Assembly: GCA_002413305.1 (NCBI GenBank)
Contig: DHWS01000097.1
Location: 1 to 13,225 of the forward strand
From: Actinobacteria bacterium UBA5176
GTDB lineage: Bacteria; Actinomycetota; UBA4738
Direction of reading: 5' to 3'
DNA length: 13,225 nucleotides
Position 1 is the first letter of the stretch. Each line of letters starts with the position of its first letter. Shown one piece after another: positions 1 to 6,950 of this stretch. The translations under genes were made by a program, and so were the position numbers. The notes below the pieces were generated by a model. The model had not been told where the DNA came from. It did not search any database and was given only the letters and a program-made list of their open reading frames with translations.

Positions 1-947
1 TACTTGTAGAACTCCCAGACCAGCCGGGACTTGCCGATGCCGGCGATCCCGATCACGGACAACAGGTGCGCCTTCTTCTCGTCGGTCGAGGCGTGGTACA
101 GATCCTTGGCCATCCGCAGCTCGCGGTCGCGGCCCACGAAGGGAGCCTCCAAGCCCTGGGCCTTGAGCGTCCCTCGAACGCCCGCGACCAGGCGGAGTGC
201 GCGCCAAAGCGGCACGAGGCCCGCCTTCCCCTTTAGCTCGAAGGTCCCCACGTCCTCGTAGGCGATCGTGGCTTCCGTGGCGCGACGGGTCGCCTCGCCG
301 ACGAACACCGCTCCCGGCTCCGCCGACGACTGGATCCGAGACGCGGTGTTCACCAGGTCCCCGGCCACCATCCCCTGGCCCTCGGCCCTCAAGTTCACGG
401 CGGCCTCTCCCGTGAGGACCCCTGCTCTGGCTCGAAGGTCGGGCGCGCCGACCTCCGCCCCCAGCTCGGCCACGGCCCGTGTCAGATCAAGTGCCGCACG
501 GACGGCCCGCTCGGCATCGTCCTCTGTGGCGACCGGGGTGCCCCACACCGCCATCACCGCATCGCCGATGAATTTCTCGATGATGCCGCCGTAGCGGGTG
601 ATCAGGGTTCGACAGGTGTCGAAGTACCTGGTCAGGAGCTCCCGGACCTCCTCGGCGTCGCGAGACTCCGAAAGCGTGGTGAATCCCACCAGATCGGCGA
701 ACAGGATCGAGACCAGTCGGCGCTCGGCGCTGGGCAGGTCTCGTGTGGTTGCGGGCAGGGTCGTGGCCGCCACCGGAGCCGCCTCCGCCGCGGGCCTTTC
801 CGCTACCGGCGCGCCGCACTCGTCGCAGAACCTGGCCCCGGAGGCAACGGGATGCCCGTTGGGGCAAACGGCGGCCAGCCCCGCGCCGCAGCTCATGCAG
901 AACTTGGCCTCGGTCCGATTCTCGGCTCCGCAATTCGCGCAGATCAT
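1..947 (-). CDS. Adenylate/guanylate cyclase with double zinc ribbon and AAA ATPase domain (3' end outside window)
   Basis: A class III nucleotidyl cyclase fused to a STAND/AAA ATPase, probably a cytoplasmic multidomain signalling protein. Only the first 315 residues lie in the window; the frame is open at the left edge. The N-terminus (MICANCGAENR) carries two zinc ribbons: C3/C6/C17/C20, then C28/H32/C41/C44, where the second knuckle is CPNGH, so His may replace the usual Cys. The cyclase domain spans about residues 76-205: FADLVGFT (metal Asp D85), EKFIGD (K125, metal D129), and GDLVNTASR (D197, N200, R204). All catalytic positions needed for activity appear present, and Lys in EKxxGD favours ATP over GTP by family knowledge. 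After the linker comes FVGR (270-273) and a Walker A GIAGIGKS (300-307), the start of the AAA module. Family members usually exceed 1000 residues with C-terminal TPRs, so most of the gene is missing here. The ATG has a purine-rich SD (AGGGG) just upstream and overlaps the stop of a doubtful upstream ORF. Confidence 0.9.
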   Translation of the reverse strand, partial: MICANCGAENRTEAKFCMSCGAGLAAVCPNGHPVASGARFCDECGAPVAERPAAEAAPVAATTLPATTRDLPSAERRLVSILFADLVGFTTLSESRDAEEVRELLTRYFDTCRTLITRYGGIIEKFIGDAVMAVWGTPVATEDDAERAVRAALDLTRAVAELGAEVGAPDLRARAGVLTGEAAVNLRAEGQGMVAGDLVNTASRIQSSAEPGAVFVGEATRRATEATIAYEDVGTFELKGKAGLVPLWRALRLVAGVRGTLKAQGLEAPFVGRDRELRMAKDLYHASTDEKKAHLLSVIGIAGIGKSRLVWEFYK

Positions 948-1213
948 CCCCGCACCCCTGTGACTCCGTGCTTGGCCAGGACCGCGGACACCCGCTCGAC
1001 GGAGGTGGCCAGGCGGTCCTCGAGGACGGTCTCAGCCACGAAGGTACGTGGGATCCACGTGATCCCTGACCGAGATGGTCCTCCACAGCCTACGGGACAT
1101 CCGCCTCCGCGTCTGACCCACCTCATCCTGGCCCCGTCAAGGAGTGGATTCAACCCGAGTGAGCCCCGACCGGAAACCGCCGCGTTGACGAATGCGCCGA
1201 ATCCGGTAGACAT
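944..1213 (-). CDS. Doubtful small ORF or gene remnant upstream of the cyclase
   Basis: An 89-codon frame whose stop overlaps the cyclase start as ATGA. Only the last ~38 codons (about 944-1060) look protein-coding: the third positions are nearly all G or C and the peptide (WIPRTFVAETVLEDR, then LATSVERVSAVLAKHGV) is amphipathic and helix-like. The first ~50 codons have unbiased third positions and a Gly/Arg-rich composition, and look non-coding. No good start with an SD precedes the coding-like tail. I do not recognise a family. It may be the 3' remnant of a lost gene that was once translationally coupled to the cyclase, or chance. Confidence 0.2.
   Translation of the reverse strand: MSTGFGAFVNAAVSGRGSLGLNPLLDGARMRWVRRGGGCPVGCGGPSRSGITWIPRTFVAETVLEDRLATSVERVSAVLAKHGVTGVRG
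1185..1212 (+). promoter_or_regulatory. Candidate sigma70-type promoter for the aldo/keto reductase fragment
   Basis: TTGACG at 1185-1190 is a close match to a -35 box; 16 nt later TAGACA (1207-1212) is an acceptable -10. This would start transcription about 30 nt before the GTG start and leave room for the strong SD GGGAGGAG at 1239-1246. It is a sequence match only. Confidence 0.35.
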
Positions 1214-1247
1214 GAGGTGATGCTAAACCGGCCCGGGAGGGAGGAGC

Positions 1248-1832
1248 GTGGTGAGGTACAAGCTGCTGGGACCGAGTGGGCTCAGGGTGTCGGAGGTGGC
1301 GCTCGGCACCATGACGTTCGGTGAGGACTGGGGATGGGGAGCGTCGAACGAAGAGAGCCGCCGCATCTTCGACCGGTTCGCGGATGCCGGCGGCAACTTC
1401 GTCGACACGTCGAACAACTACACGAACGGGACGGCCGAACGGTTCGTGGGCGAGTTCATCGCCGCCGAGCGGGATCACTTCGTCGTAGCCACGAAGTACT
1501 CGCTGACCGAGCGGCGGGACGACCCGAACGCCGGCGGCAACCACCGCAAGAACATGATGCGATCGATCGAAGGCAGCCTGCGGCGACTCGGCACCGACCA
1601 CGTCGACCTGCTGTGGCTCCGCATGTGGGATGCAACCACGCCGGTCGACGAAGTGCTTCGCGCGTTCGACGACCTCGTCCGCGCGGGGAAGGTGCTGTAC
1701 GTGGGCATGTCCGACACGCCGGCCTGGGTCGTGGCGCAGGCTGTCACCACTACCGCGCTGCGCGGGTGGACGGCGCCAGTGGCCGTCCAGGCGCCGTGGA
1801 GCCTCGCTGACCGAGGCGTCGAGCGCGAGGTG
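1248..1832 (+). pseudogene. Aldo/keto reductase, N-terminal two thirds only (truncated)
   Basis: Residues 1-195 are a clear aldo/keto reductase: YKLLGPSGLRVSEVALGTMTFG at the start, VDTSNNY with catalytic D53 and Y58, VVATKYSL with K83, and GKVLYVGMSDTPAWVVAQA at 148-165. A full enzyme has about 320-350 residues. Homology stops after VEREV (about 1832), so the cofactor-binding C-terminal third is missing. The frame stays open to 2108, but residues 196-286 are antisense to the epimerase fragment and are not aldo/keto reductase. The fourth tetrad residue, normally His in a WLHMWD-type motif, is Arg here (WLRMWD, R125, codon CGC). The ORF can begin at GTG 1248 or GTG 1251; 1251 gives better spacing from the GGGAGGAG SD. 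Probably non-functional, unless the truncation is an assembly artefact. Confidence 0.8.
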
Positions 1833-2048
1833 CGCGACCGCGTCCAGGCTCCCTTCCACGTGGAGATAGTTGGTGACGTCGTAGCGCTCCAGCCGGAAGC
1901 GTGGCTCCCCCATGAGATGGCCGACGTTGTCCCCGTTTCCGGTGAGGAAGTTGTCCAGGCAGAGCACCTCCCAGCCCTCCGCCAGCAGCCGCTCGCACAG
2001 GTGGGACCCCAGGAATCCCGCTCCACCGCTGACCAGGATCCTAGCCAT
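1824..2048 (-). pseudogene. UDP-glucuronate decarboxylase-like NAD-dependent epimerase/dehydratase, N-terminal fragment
   Basis: Reading on the minus strand from ATG at 2048, the first ~75 residues match the N-terminus of extended short-chain dehydrogenases of the UDP-glucuronate decarboxylase/dTDP-glucose dehydratase type. [20 protein letters not shown] carries the Rossmann GxxGxxG, followed by [15 protein letters not shown], a DVTNYLHVEGSLD segment, and AVAHLA. Full-length members have about 310-330 residues with a catalytic YxxxK that is absent here. After AHLA (about 1824) the frame runs on, but as the antisense of the aldo/keto reductase, so the rest of the gene is lost. An in-frame ATG 12 codons upstream (2084) exists, but the 2048 start fits the family. 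Normal role would be nucleotide-sugar conversion for cell-surface glycans; this fragment cannot do that. Confidence 0.8.
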
Positions 2049-2425
2049 GCCGCGCCGACGCCGGGCCGGGCAGCCGGCGGTCACGAAGGCGGTGCCGCTG
2101 ACCTGTGACGTCCATGGGCCGCGGGCTGACAGCCTCCTCCCAGCTGGTTCCCAATGCTCCTCTCATGCTTTCGCCCTCCAGCTCGGCTCATTCGAAGCAA
2201 CCAAGCTCAACGGTACCTGTTTGTCACGCAGTGGCGAAGTGGATCATCGTCTCCGCAACGGTAGTGGGCCGTCCGGCACGGCGTCGGTGGCGGACAGAAC
2301 CTTTCGCGACCGAAGTTCGCTTCGTTCAGCCCGATTGAACGGCCGTTCGCTCCTTTCTCACGCCTTCCGATCGAGAGCAACATCCAGCGGCAGCGGGCCT
2401 AGCCGGCCCGGGGAAGGGAGGAGCG
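2049..2425. other. Intergenic region with two adjacent short hairpins
   Basis: No convincing gene lies between the epimerase fragment and the repeat-protein gene; the open frames here have no coding bias or recognisable family. The region holds two short stems: CGAAG-TTCG-CTTCG (2311-2324, a 5-bp stem with a UUCG tetraloop) and CGTTCA-7nt-TGAACG (2323-2341). They overlap by two bases and so cannot both form fully. They could be a regulatory leader or a weak terminator. The last bases are the strong SD AGGGAGGAG ahead of the ATG at 2426. Confidence 0.4.
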
Positions 2426-2845
2426 ATGATCGAGACCAAGGAGCGTCGGGAGGCCAGCCGGGCCGTCGAGGCCCACCTGCCGGTGGTTCTTCGACCCGTC
2501 GGCAAGGGCAGAAGGGCATGGATCGCCGGCGCCGTCGCCGCGGTCCTCGGCGCGGGGTTGGCGGTTGGGATCGTCCTCGCCGCGACGGGCGGGCATGCGC
2601 CGGCGGGGCACGCCTCGATCGGAGTCGCGAACTCCCAGGTGACCTCCATGCGGCCGTTCTCCGACGGCGGCTACGGCGCGGCCACCGGTTCCCAGGTGAC
2701 GTCCATGCGGCCGTTCTCCGACGGCGGCTACGGCGGGACGACCGGTTCCCAGGTGACGTCCATGCGGCCGTTCTCCGACGGCGGCTACGGCGCGGCCACC
2801 GGCTCCCAGGTGACGTCTATGCGGGCGTTCTCCGACGGCGGCTAG
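2426..2845 (+). CDS. Membrane-anchored tandem-repeat protein of unknown function
   Basis: A 139-residue protein I do not recognise. Residues 1-30 are charged and end in VGKGRR. Residues 32-54 ([20 protein letters not shown] and on) form one transmembrane helix with positive residues on the N-terminal side, which predicts cytoplasmic N-terminus and exposed C-terminus. A short linker (about 55-69) leads into four copies of the unit [19 protein letters not shown] (residues 70-138); the last copy stops after SDGG. The translated frame is supported by a strong SD (GGGAGGAG, 3 nt before ATG 2426; GGAAGGG lies slightly further up), high third-position GC, and a perfect terminator 52 nt after the stop. 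Gly, Ser, Thr and Tyr dominate the repeats and there is no Cys, so the exposed part is probably flexible or disordered. It could be a surface ligand, a wall-contacting spacer or a substrate for modification; none of these is shown. It lies directly upstream of a large AAA regulator, and no sortase motif is visible. Confidence 0.7.
   Translation: MIETKERREASRAVEAHLPVVLRPVGKGRRAWIAGAVAAVLGAGLAVGIVLAATGGHAPAGHASIGVANSQVTSMRPFSDGGYGAATGSQVTSMRPFSDGGYGGTTGSQVTSMRPFSDGGYGAATGSQVTSMRAFSDGG
2633..2842 (+). repeat. 57-bp tandem repeat, 3 full copies plus a 39-bp partial copy
   Basis: Copies start at 2633, 2690, 2747 and 2804. The period is exactly 57 bp (19 codons), so copy number can change without a frameshift. 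Copies 1 and 3 differ at two bases; copy 2 differs mainly in the six bases encoding AA versus GT in the linker. Copy 4 has two changes and ends where TAC (Tyr) of the unit is replaced by TAG. Sequence after the stop no longer resembles the unit. Confidence 0.95.
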
Positions 2846-2896
2846 CAGCTCAGAAGACAGGATCGAGTGGGTTCAGCCCCACGAGGTCGCGCGGCG

Positions 2897-2929
2897 AACG
2901 AGGCGGGAGGACCACCCTCCCGCCTCGTT
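2897..2929 (+). terminator. Strong hairpin terminator after the repeat-protein gene
   Basis: AACGAGGCGGGAGG (2897-2910) and its exact reverse complement (2916-2929) form a perfect 14-bp stem with a 5-nt loop, ACCAC. A short T-rich tail (TTT at 2928-2930, then CG) follows. It lies 52 nt after the TAG of the repeat protein and 31 nt before the best ATG of the regulator. The tail is short for a classical intrinsic terminator, which is common in high-GC actinobacteria, and the perfect stem also makes it nearly symmetric. Confidence 0.8.
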
Positions 2930-2959
2930 TCGTCCCGAGACAGAGCCGCCCAGGCGCCG

Positions 2960-5900
2960 ATGTCTGGCGCGGGCACCTGTTCGCGAGTACAAAGGAGGCC
3001 GCAGAAGGGAGCACGCATCGCCGAAAACGGCGCTCGCGAGGACGTATTCGTCGGCAGGAGGCCAGAGCTCGATGAGTTGTCGGCCGGTCTCGAGGATGCC
3101 CGAGGCAGGCGGGGGCGCCTGTTCCTCCTCTCCGGCGAACCGGGGATCGGCAAGAGCCGGCTGATCCGCGAGTTCGCCGCGCGGGCGCGAGCGAGCGGGG
3201 CCCGGGTCCTGTGGGGCCGATGCTGGGAGGCGGGAGGCGCACCGCCCTATTGGCCGTGGGTGCAGATCATGCGGGCCTACGTGCGCGGCCAGGAGGCCGA
3301 TGCCACCAGGAACGAGATCGGTCCGGCGGCGGTCGATCTCGTGCAGATCCTCCCGGAGATCAAGGAACTGTTCCCGGAGCTCCCCCCGCCCCCCACCGTC
3401 GACCCCGACTCGGCGAGGTTCCAGCTGTTCGACTCGACGGCGTCGTTCCTGCTGAATGCGGCAAGCGGCGGCCCGCTCGTCCTGGTGCTGGAAGACCTGC
3501 ATGCCGCCGACACGCCATCCCTCCTCCTGCTGCGGTTCCTCGCCGACCAGATCGCGGATGCGAGCCTGCTGGTCGTCGGGACGTACCGCGACGTCGAGCT
3601 CACGCCCGAGCATCCGCTGGTGAGCACGGCCTCGGAGCTCTCCCGCGAACCCTCGACCCGGCGCATCCACCTCAAAGGCCTGGACGAGGACGATGTCGCC
3701 CGATTCCTGGGTGCGGCCCTCCGGGCGGCGCCTCCCGCAATGCTCATCTCCGCCCTTCGCCGGGAGACGAAGGGGAACCCGCTCTTCCTCGGGGAGGCCG
3801 TGCGACTCCTCGCAGCCGAGGGGGAGCTCGGCAAGTCCCTCGATCCAGCCGCGCTCCGGGTGGCGGTGCCGAAGAGCGTCCGAGCCGTGATCGGTCGTCG
3901 GGTCGGCCATCTCGACGACGCTTCCAAGCGGGCGCTTTCGCTGGCCTCGGTTCTGGGCACCGAGTTCACGACCGAAGCGCTCCGGCGGCTGAGCGGGATG
4001 GACCCCGACGAGCTGCTCGACGCCATCGATCGTGCCGTCGAAGCCGGGTTGCTCGGACCCGTCCCGGGCATGCTCGGATGGTTCCGGTTCTCGCACGAGC
4101 TTGTGCGCGAGACGTTGTATGAGGAACTGACGTCGGCCGGCCGGATGCGGCTGCACCTGCAGACGGCCGAGGTGCTGCGCGAGATCCATGCGGGTGACGA
4201 GGGGCCGCACCTGGCGGAAATCGCCCATCACCTCTTCGAGGCGGCACCACTCGGGAACACCGCCACCGCCGTCGACTACGCGCGATGGGCCGGGGAAGAG
4301 GCAGCCCGCTCGCTGGCGTACGAGGAGGCAGCCCGGTTGTTCCGGATGGCGCTGCAGGCCCTCGAACGGGAAGAGCAGCCCGATCAAGGGCTCGCGGCCG
4401 AGCTCCTGCTCGCCGAGGGCGACGCCCGAGCCCGGGCCGGCGACCTGCTTGGCGCCCGGGAGAGCTTCCTGAGTGCCGCCGACAACGCCCGACGGAGAGG
4501 CGCCGCCACCCAGCTGGGGCGCGCCGCGCTCGGCTACGGGGGGAGGTTTGCGTGGTCTCGAGCCGGCGACGACACCTACCTCGTGCCGATGCTCCAGGAC
4601 GCCCTGGTGCTACTCGGCGGAGGCGACGATCGTCTGCGGGTCCGGCTCCTCGCCCGGCTGGCATCTGCACTTCGCAGCTCGCCTGACCGCGAGCGCAGTG
4701 ACGCCCTCAGCCGGCAGGCACTGGAGACGGCCCGTGGCCTCGACGATCCGGCGACGCTCGGGTACGCGCTGGTCGCCAGATGCTGGGCCATCTACTGGCC
4801 GGAGAACCCCGAAGAGCGGCTCGAACTCGCCACCGAGCTCGTCCGAGTCGGTGAGGCCAACGAGGCAGAGCGCGCGTTCGAAGGACACCTGGCCAGATGC
4901 GTCTTTCTGAACGACCTCGGGGCGATCGCGGAGGGTCGCGCCGAATTGGACCTCATGACGCGCGAGGCCGACGAGCTGCGCCAGCCCGCTCAGCGGTGGC
5001 CGGTCCGGGCGTACAGTGCCAGCCTGGCGCTCTTGGAGGGGGACTTCGATCAGGCCGCGGAGCTCATGGCGTCCGAGGTTCGCCCCGGCCAGCCGATCAA
5101 TCCGGCTCGGGACGACGTGTCCGCGCACCAGATGCACCTCTTCCTGCTCCTGCGGGAGAAGGGCCGATTGGCCGAACTCGAGGCGCAGACCCGAGCTGCA
5201 GCCCGCGAGTTCACCTGGTACCCGCTCCACCGGGCGGCGCTGGCGTGCCTGCTCCTCGAGCTGGGACGCGACGCCGAGGCCCGAACGACCTTCGAGGATC
5301 TCGCCATGGATGGGTTCCGCGCCCTTTACCGAGATTGCATGTGGCTGCTCGGCATGGCACTGGCGAGCGAGGCCTGCTTCGGGCTCGTCAACCGGGACGC
5401 GGCAGCCGAGCTGTACGACCAGCTGCTGCCCTTCGCGGGCCGGCACGCGGTGGGCCACGCCGAGGGCAGCATGGGCGCTCTGGACCGGTACCTCGGCCTC
5501 CTGGCACAGACGCTGGGGCATCTGGACGACGCCGAGCGCCACCTCCTCGACGCGGTCGGGGTCAACGAGCGCATGGGAGCGAAGCCGTGGACCGCGCATT
5601 CGCGCTTCGACCTCGCCAACGTCCTCCTCGAGCGCGACGGGCCCGGCGACCGAGAGAGCGCCATCGACGAGCTCCGTGCGACACAGGATCTGTGCGGGCG
5701 ACTCGGGATGGTCGTGCTCGGCGAGAGAGTGGCTGGGCGCCTGCGTTCCCTCGGTACCGATGGCGCGCAACAGCCCGGACCTAAGACAGACCTTGGTCCG
5801 AGCGTGTGGCGTAGGGAGGGCGAGTACTGGTCGGTCGTGTTCGGCGGCGACGCGTTCCGGGTTCGCGATTCGAAGGGCCTGCGGTACCTGGCCGCGCTGC

Positions 5901-6376
5901 TCGCCGAGCCAGGCCGCGAGTTCCACGTCCTCGACCTGGTCCGCGCCGGGCCGAGGGCCGCGGCAGGAGGGGAGAGCGCTGAGATCCCGGTCCGAACCGA
6001 CGGGTTCGGGGACGCCGGCGCCGTTCTCGACCCGCAAGCCAAGGCGGCCTACCGGCACCGCCTGGAGGAGCTCGAACAGGAGGCCGACGAGGCGGAGGCG
6101 GTCGGGGACGCCGACCGAGCCGAACGGGCGCGTTCAGAACGGGAGTTCATCGCCCATGAGCTGGCTGCCGCCGTCGGGCTCGGCGGACGCGATCGGCTTG
6201 CCGCGTCCGCGTCCGAGCGTGCGCGCGTGAACGTGTCCCGCGCCGTGAAGGCGACGGTTGAACGGATCGCGGAGCACAACCCCGGCCTGGGTCGGCATCT
6301 TTCCGCGACTGTTCGAACGGGAACCTTCTGCTCCTACCAGCCGGACCCTCGACTCGCAGTGGCCTGGCGGTTGTAA
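2960..6376 (+). CDS. Large AAA (STAND) ATPase/TPR regulator with actinobacterial C-terminal domain
   Basis: A 1138-residue cytoplasmic STAND-type regulator, as in MalT/AfsR-like and cyclase-associated AAA proteins. Counting from ATG 2960: [11 protein letters not shown] at about 30-40; Walker A GEPGIGKS at 59-66; Walker [10 protein letters not shown] at 173-181; GTYRDVEL at 207-214 (sensor-like). A helical winged-helix-like segment with ETKGNPLF follows, then a long alpha-helical TPR-like region (about 420-930) rich in LARL, AARLF and ALEREE patterns. The last ~190 residues (from [15 protein letters not shown]) contain the recurrent actinobacterial module: [17 protein letters not shown], a coiled-coil-like segment with [19 protein letters not shown], and [29 protein letters not shown]. 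Its helices may bind DNA, but no standard LuxR helix-turn-helix is seen. Unlike the protein at the left edge it has no cyclase domain. The frame is open from 2867, but that start would lie before the terminator hairpin; 2960 is the only ATG after it and has a weak SD. A noncanonical ATC at 3017 is a real alternative. Confidence 0.85.
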   Translation: MSGAGTCSRVQRRPQKGARIAENGAREDVFVGRRPELDELSAGLEDARGRRGRLFLLSGEPGIGKSRLIREFAARARASGARVLWGRCWEAGGAPPYWPWVQIMRAYVRGQEADATRNEIGPAAVDLVQILPEIKELFPELPPPPTVDPDSARFQLFDSTASFLLNAASGGPLVLVLEDLHAADTPSLLLLRFLADQIADASLLVVGTYRDVELTPEHPLVSTASELSREPSTRRIHLKGLDEDDVARFLGAALRAAPPAMLISALRRETKGNPLFLGEAVRLLAAEGELGKSLDPAALRVAVPKSVRAVIGRRVGHLDDASKRALSLASVLGTEFTTEALRRLSGMDPDELLDAIDRAVEAGLLGPVPGMLGWFRFSHELVRETLYEELTSAGRMRLHLQTAEVLREIHAGDEGPHLAEIAHHLFEAAPLGNTATAVDYARWAGEEAARSLAYEEAARLFRMALQALEREEQPDQGLAAELLLAEGDARARAGDLLGARESFLSAADNARRRGAATQLGRAALGYGGRFAWSRAGDDTYLVPMLQDALVLLGGGDDRLRVRLLARLASALRSSPDRERSDALSRQALETARGLDDPATLGYALVARCWAIYWPENPEERLELATELVRVGEANEAERAFEGHLARCVFLNDLGAIAEGRAELDLMTREADELRQPAQRWPVRAYSASLALLEGDFDQAAELMASEVRPGQPINPARDDVSAHQMHLFLLLREKGRLAELEAQTRAAAREFTWYPLHRAALACLLLELGRDAEARTTFEDLAMDGFRALYRDCMWLLGMALASEACFGLVNRDAAAELYDQLLPFAGRHAVGHAEGSMGALDRYLGLLAQTLGHLDDAERHLLDAVGVNERMGAKPWTAHSRFDLANVLLERDGPGDRESAIDELRATQDLCGRLGMVVLGERVAGRLRSLGTDGAQQPGPKTDLGPSVWRREGEYWSVVFGGDAFRVRDSKGLRYLAALLAEPGREFHVLDLVRAGPRAAAGGESAEIPVRTDGFGDAGAVLDPQAKAAYRHRLEELEQEADEAEAVGDADRAERARSEREFIAHELAAAVGLGGRDRLAASASERARVNVSRAVKATVERIAEHNPGLGRHLSATVRTGTFCSYQPDPRLAVAWRL
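2991..3019 (+). promoter_or_regulatory. Strong Shine-Dalgarno sites inside the regulator frame, with a possible ATC start
   Basis: AAAGGAGG (2991-2998) is an excellent match to the anti-SD but has no ATG, GTG or TTG at usable distance downstream. A second SD, AAGGGAG (3005-3011), sits 5 nt before ATC at 3017, which is in frame and opens [14 protein letters not shown]. That position, about ten residues before FVGR, is where this family usually begins. So the true start may be ATC 3017, or ATG at this site in the real genome with one base misread. Confidence 0.4.
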
Positions 6377-6411
6377 TCAGAGTGCGGACTGGCGAACCCT
6401 TGGCAGGTTGG

Positions 6412-6442
6412 CCTCCGCATTCCACTCCCTGGGTGGAGGAGG
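6412..6442. terminator. Weak hairpin between convergent genes
   Basis: TCCAC (6421-6425) pairs with GTGGA (6433-6437), and outer CCTCC (6412-6416) can pair with GGAGG (6438-6442) across a 4-nt bulge. It lies between the regulator stop (6376) and the cupin stop (6496) and could serve either strand, but there is no U-tract. The rest of the 119-nt gap shows nothing else. Confidence 0.25.
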
Positions 6443-6495
6443 TCCAAGCCCGATGCTCAGGGTTCGAGCCGTGTCACCCAACTTCTGGCGTCGTC

Positions 6496-6900
6496 TTACG
6501 CAGGCTCGGAGTCAAACCGACCGGAGAGCGCGGCCCGAAGCTCCGCACCGGACCGCCCCGCCGCCAGACCCTCACCCAGCTCCTCGAAGAAGCCCTCCAG
6601 CCCTGCGGGAGCCACGAACAGGAGTGCCCTGGCAGATGGGCCGGTCGTGAAGCCGTGGCGTGTCCCTCGCGGGACGTGAACCAGCGACCCCGGACCTGCT
6701 TCGAATTCCACGGCGCCCAGGATGAACCGAAACATCCCTTCGAGAACGTAGAAGGCTTCTTCTCGTTGCCGGTGAATGTGTGGCGGCGGCACCGCCGGTC
6801 CGACGTACTCGATCAGCTCGAACGACCCACTGCTGTCCGACCCGGACACCTTCACGGTGCCGATCATGGGGATGACTCTGCCCCCCTCTCCATCTGCCAT
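6496..6900 (-). CDS. Cupin domain protein (single-domain)
   Basis: A 134-residue cytoplasmic single-domain cupin. Motif 1 is PPPHIHRQREEAFYVLEGMFRF, with metal-ligand candidates in HIH and the Glu of EEAFYVLEG; motif 2 is GSLVHVPRGTRHGF, with the last His as the fourth ligand. So a mononuclear metal site is expected. The C-terminal ~35 residues (LEGFFEELGEGLAAGRS and on) are a helical tail often seen in quercetinase-like or isomerase-like cupins; substrate is unknown. The frame is open far upstream, but ATG 6900 has a clear GGGAGGAG SD and begins the conserved region. Directly upstream are two direct repeats that may be operators. It is separated by 218 nt from the small membrane protein, so the two may be independent. 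Confidence 0.85.
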   Translation of the reverse strand: MADGEGGRVIPMIGTVKVSGSDSSGSFELIEYVGPAVPPPHIHRQREEAFYVLEGMFRFILGAVEFEAGPGSLVHVPRGTRHGFTTGPSARALLFVAPAGLEGFFEELGEGLAAGRSGAELRAALSGRFDSEPA

Positions 6901-6930
6901 ACAAGGGCTCCTCCCAAGTTGACTGGTGAA

Positions 6931-6950
6931 GATCGGCCGTCGATCGGCCG
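6931..6950. promoter_or_regulatory. Tandem GATCGGCCG direct repeats upstream of the cupin
   Basis: GATCGGCCG occurs at 6931-6939 and 6942-6950, 11 bp apart, about one helical turn, so both face the same side of the DNA. Each contains the palindrome-like CGGCCG. They lie 31-50 bp upstream of the cupin ATG on the minus strand, which is where an operator overlapping a promoter would be. GATC occurs again at 6955-6958. No regulator gene is adjacent. Confidence 0.3.

Noticed and set aside
1050..1066. Near-palindrome GGGATCCACGTGATCCC, a possible operator
   Set aside because: It is asymmetric by one base, lies within the coding-like tail, and is far from any supported start on either strand.
2105..2338. 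77-codon plus-strand ORF
   Set aside because: Ser/Pro-rich product, no third-position bias, no SD and no recognisable family.
2633..2842. 57-bp repeats as a CRISPR array
   Set aside because: There are no variable spacers; the repeats are directly contiguous and in frame with a coding sequence.
2426..2845. Repeat protein as a multi-core RiPP precursor
   Set aside because: A transmembrane helix precedes the repeats, and no modifying enzyme, protease or transporter gene is nearby.
1912..3075. 387-codon plus-strand open frame spanning the epimerase fragment and repeat gene
   Set aside because: It is an out-of-frame reading of the repeat gene (the 57-bp period keeps every frame open) with a basic, low-complexity product and no start signal.
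6455..6480. GGTTCGAGCC at 6460-6469 looks like a tRNA T-arm
   Set aside because: The flanking bases do not form a 5-bp stem and no acceptor, D-arm or anticodon arm can be folded around it.
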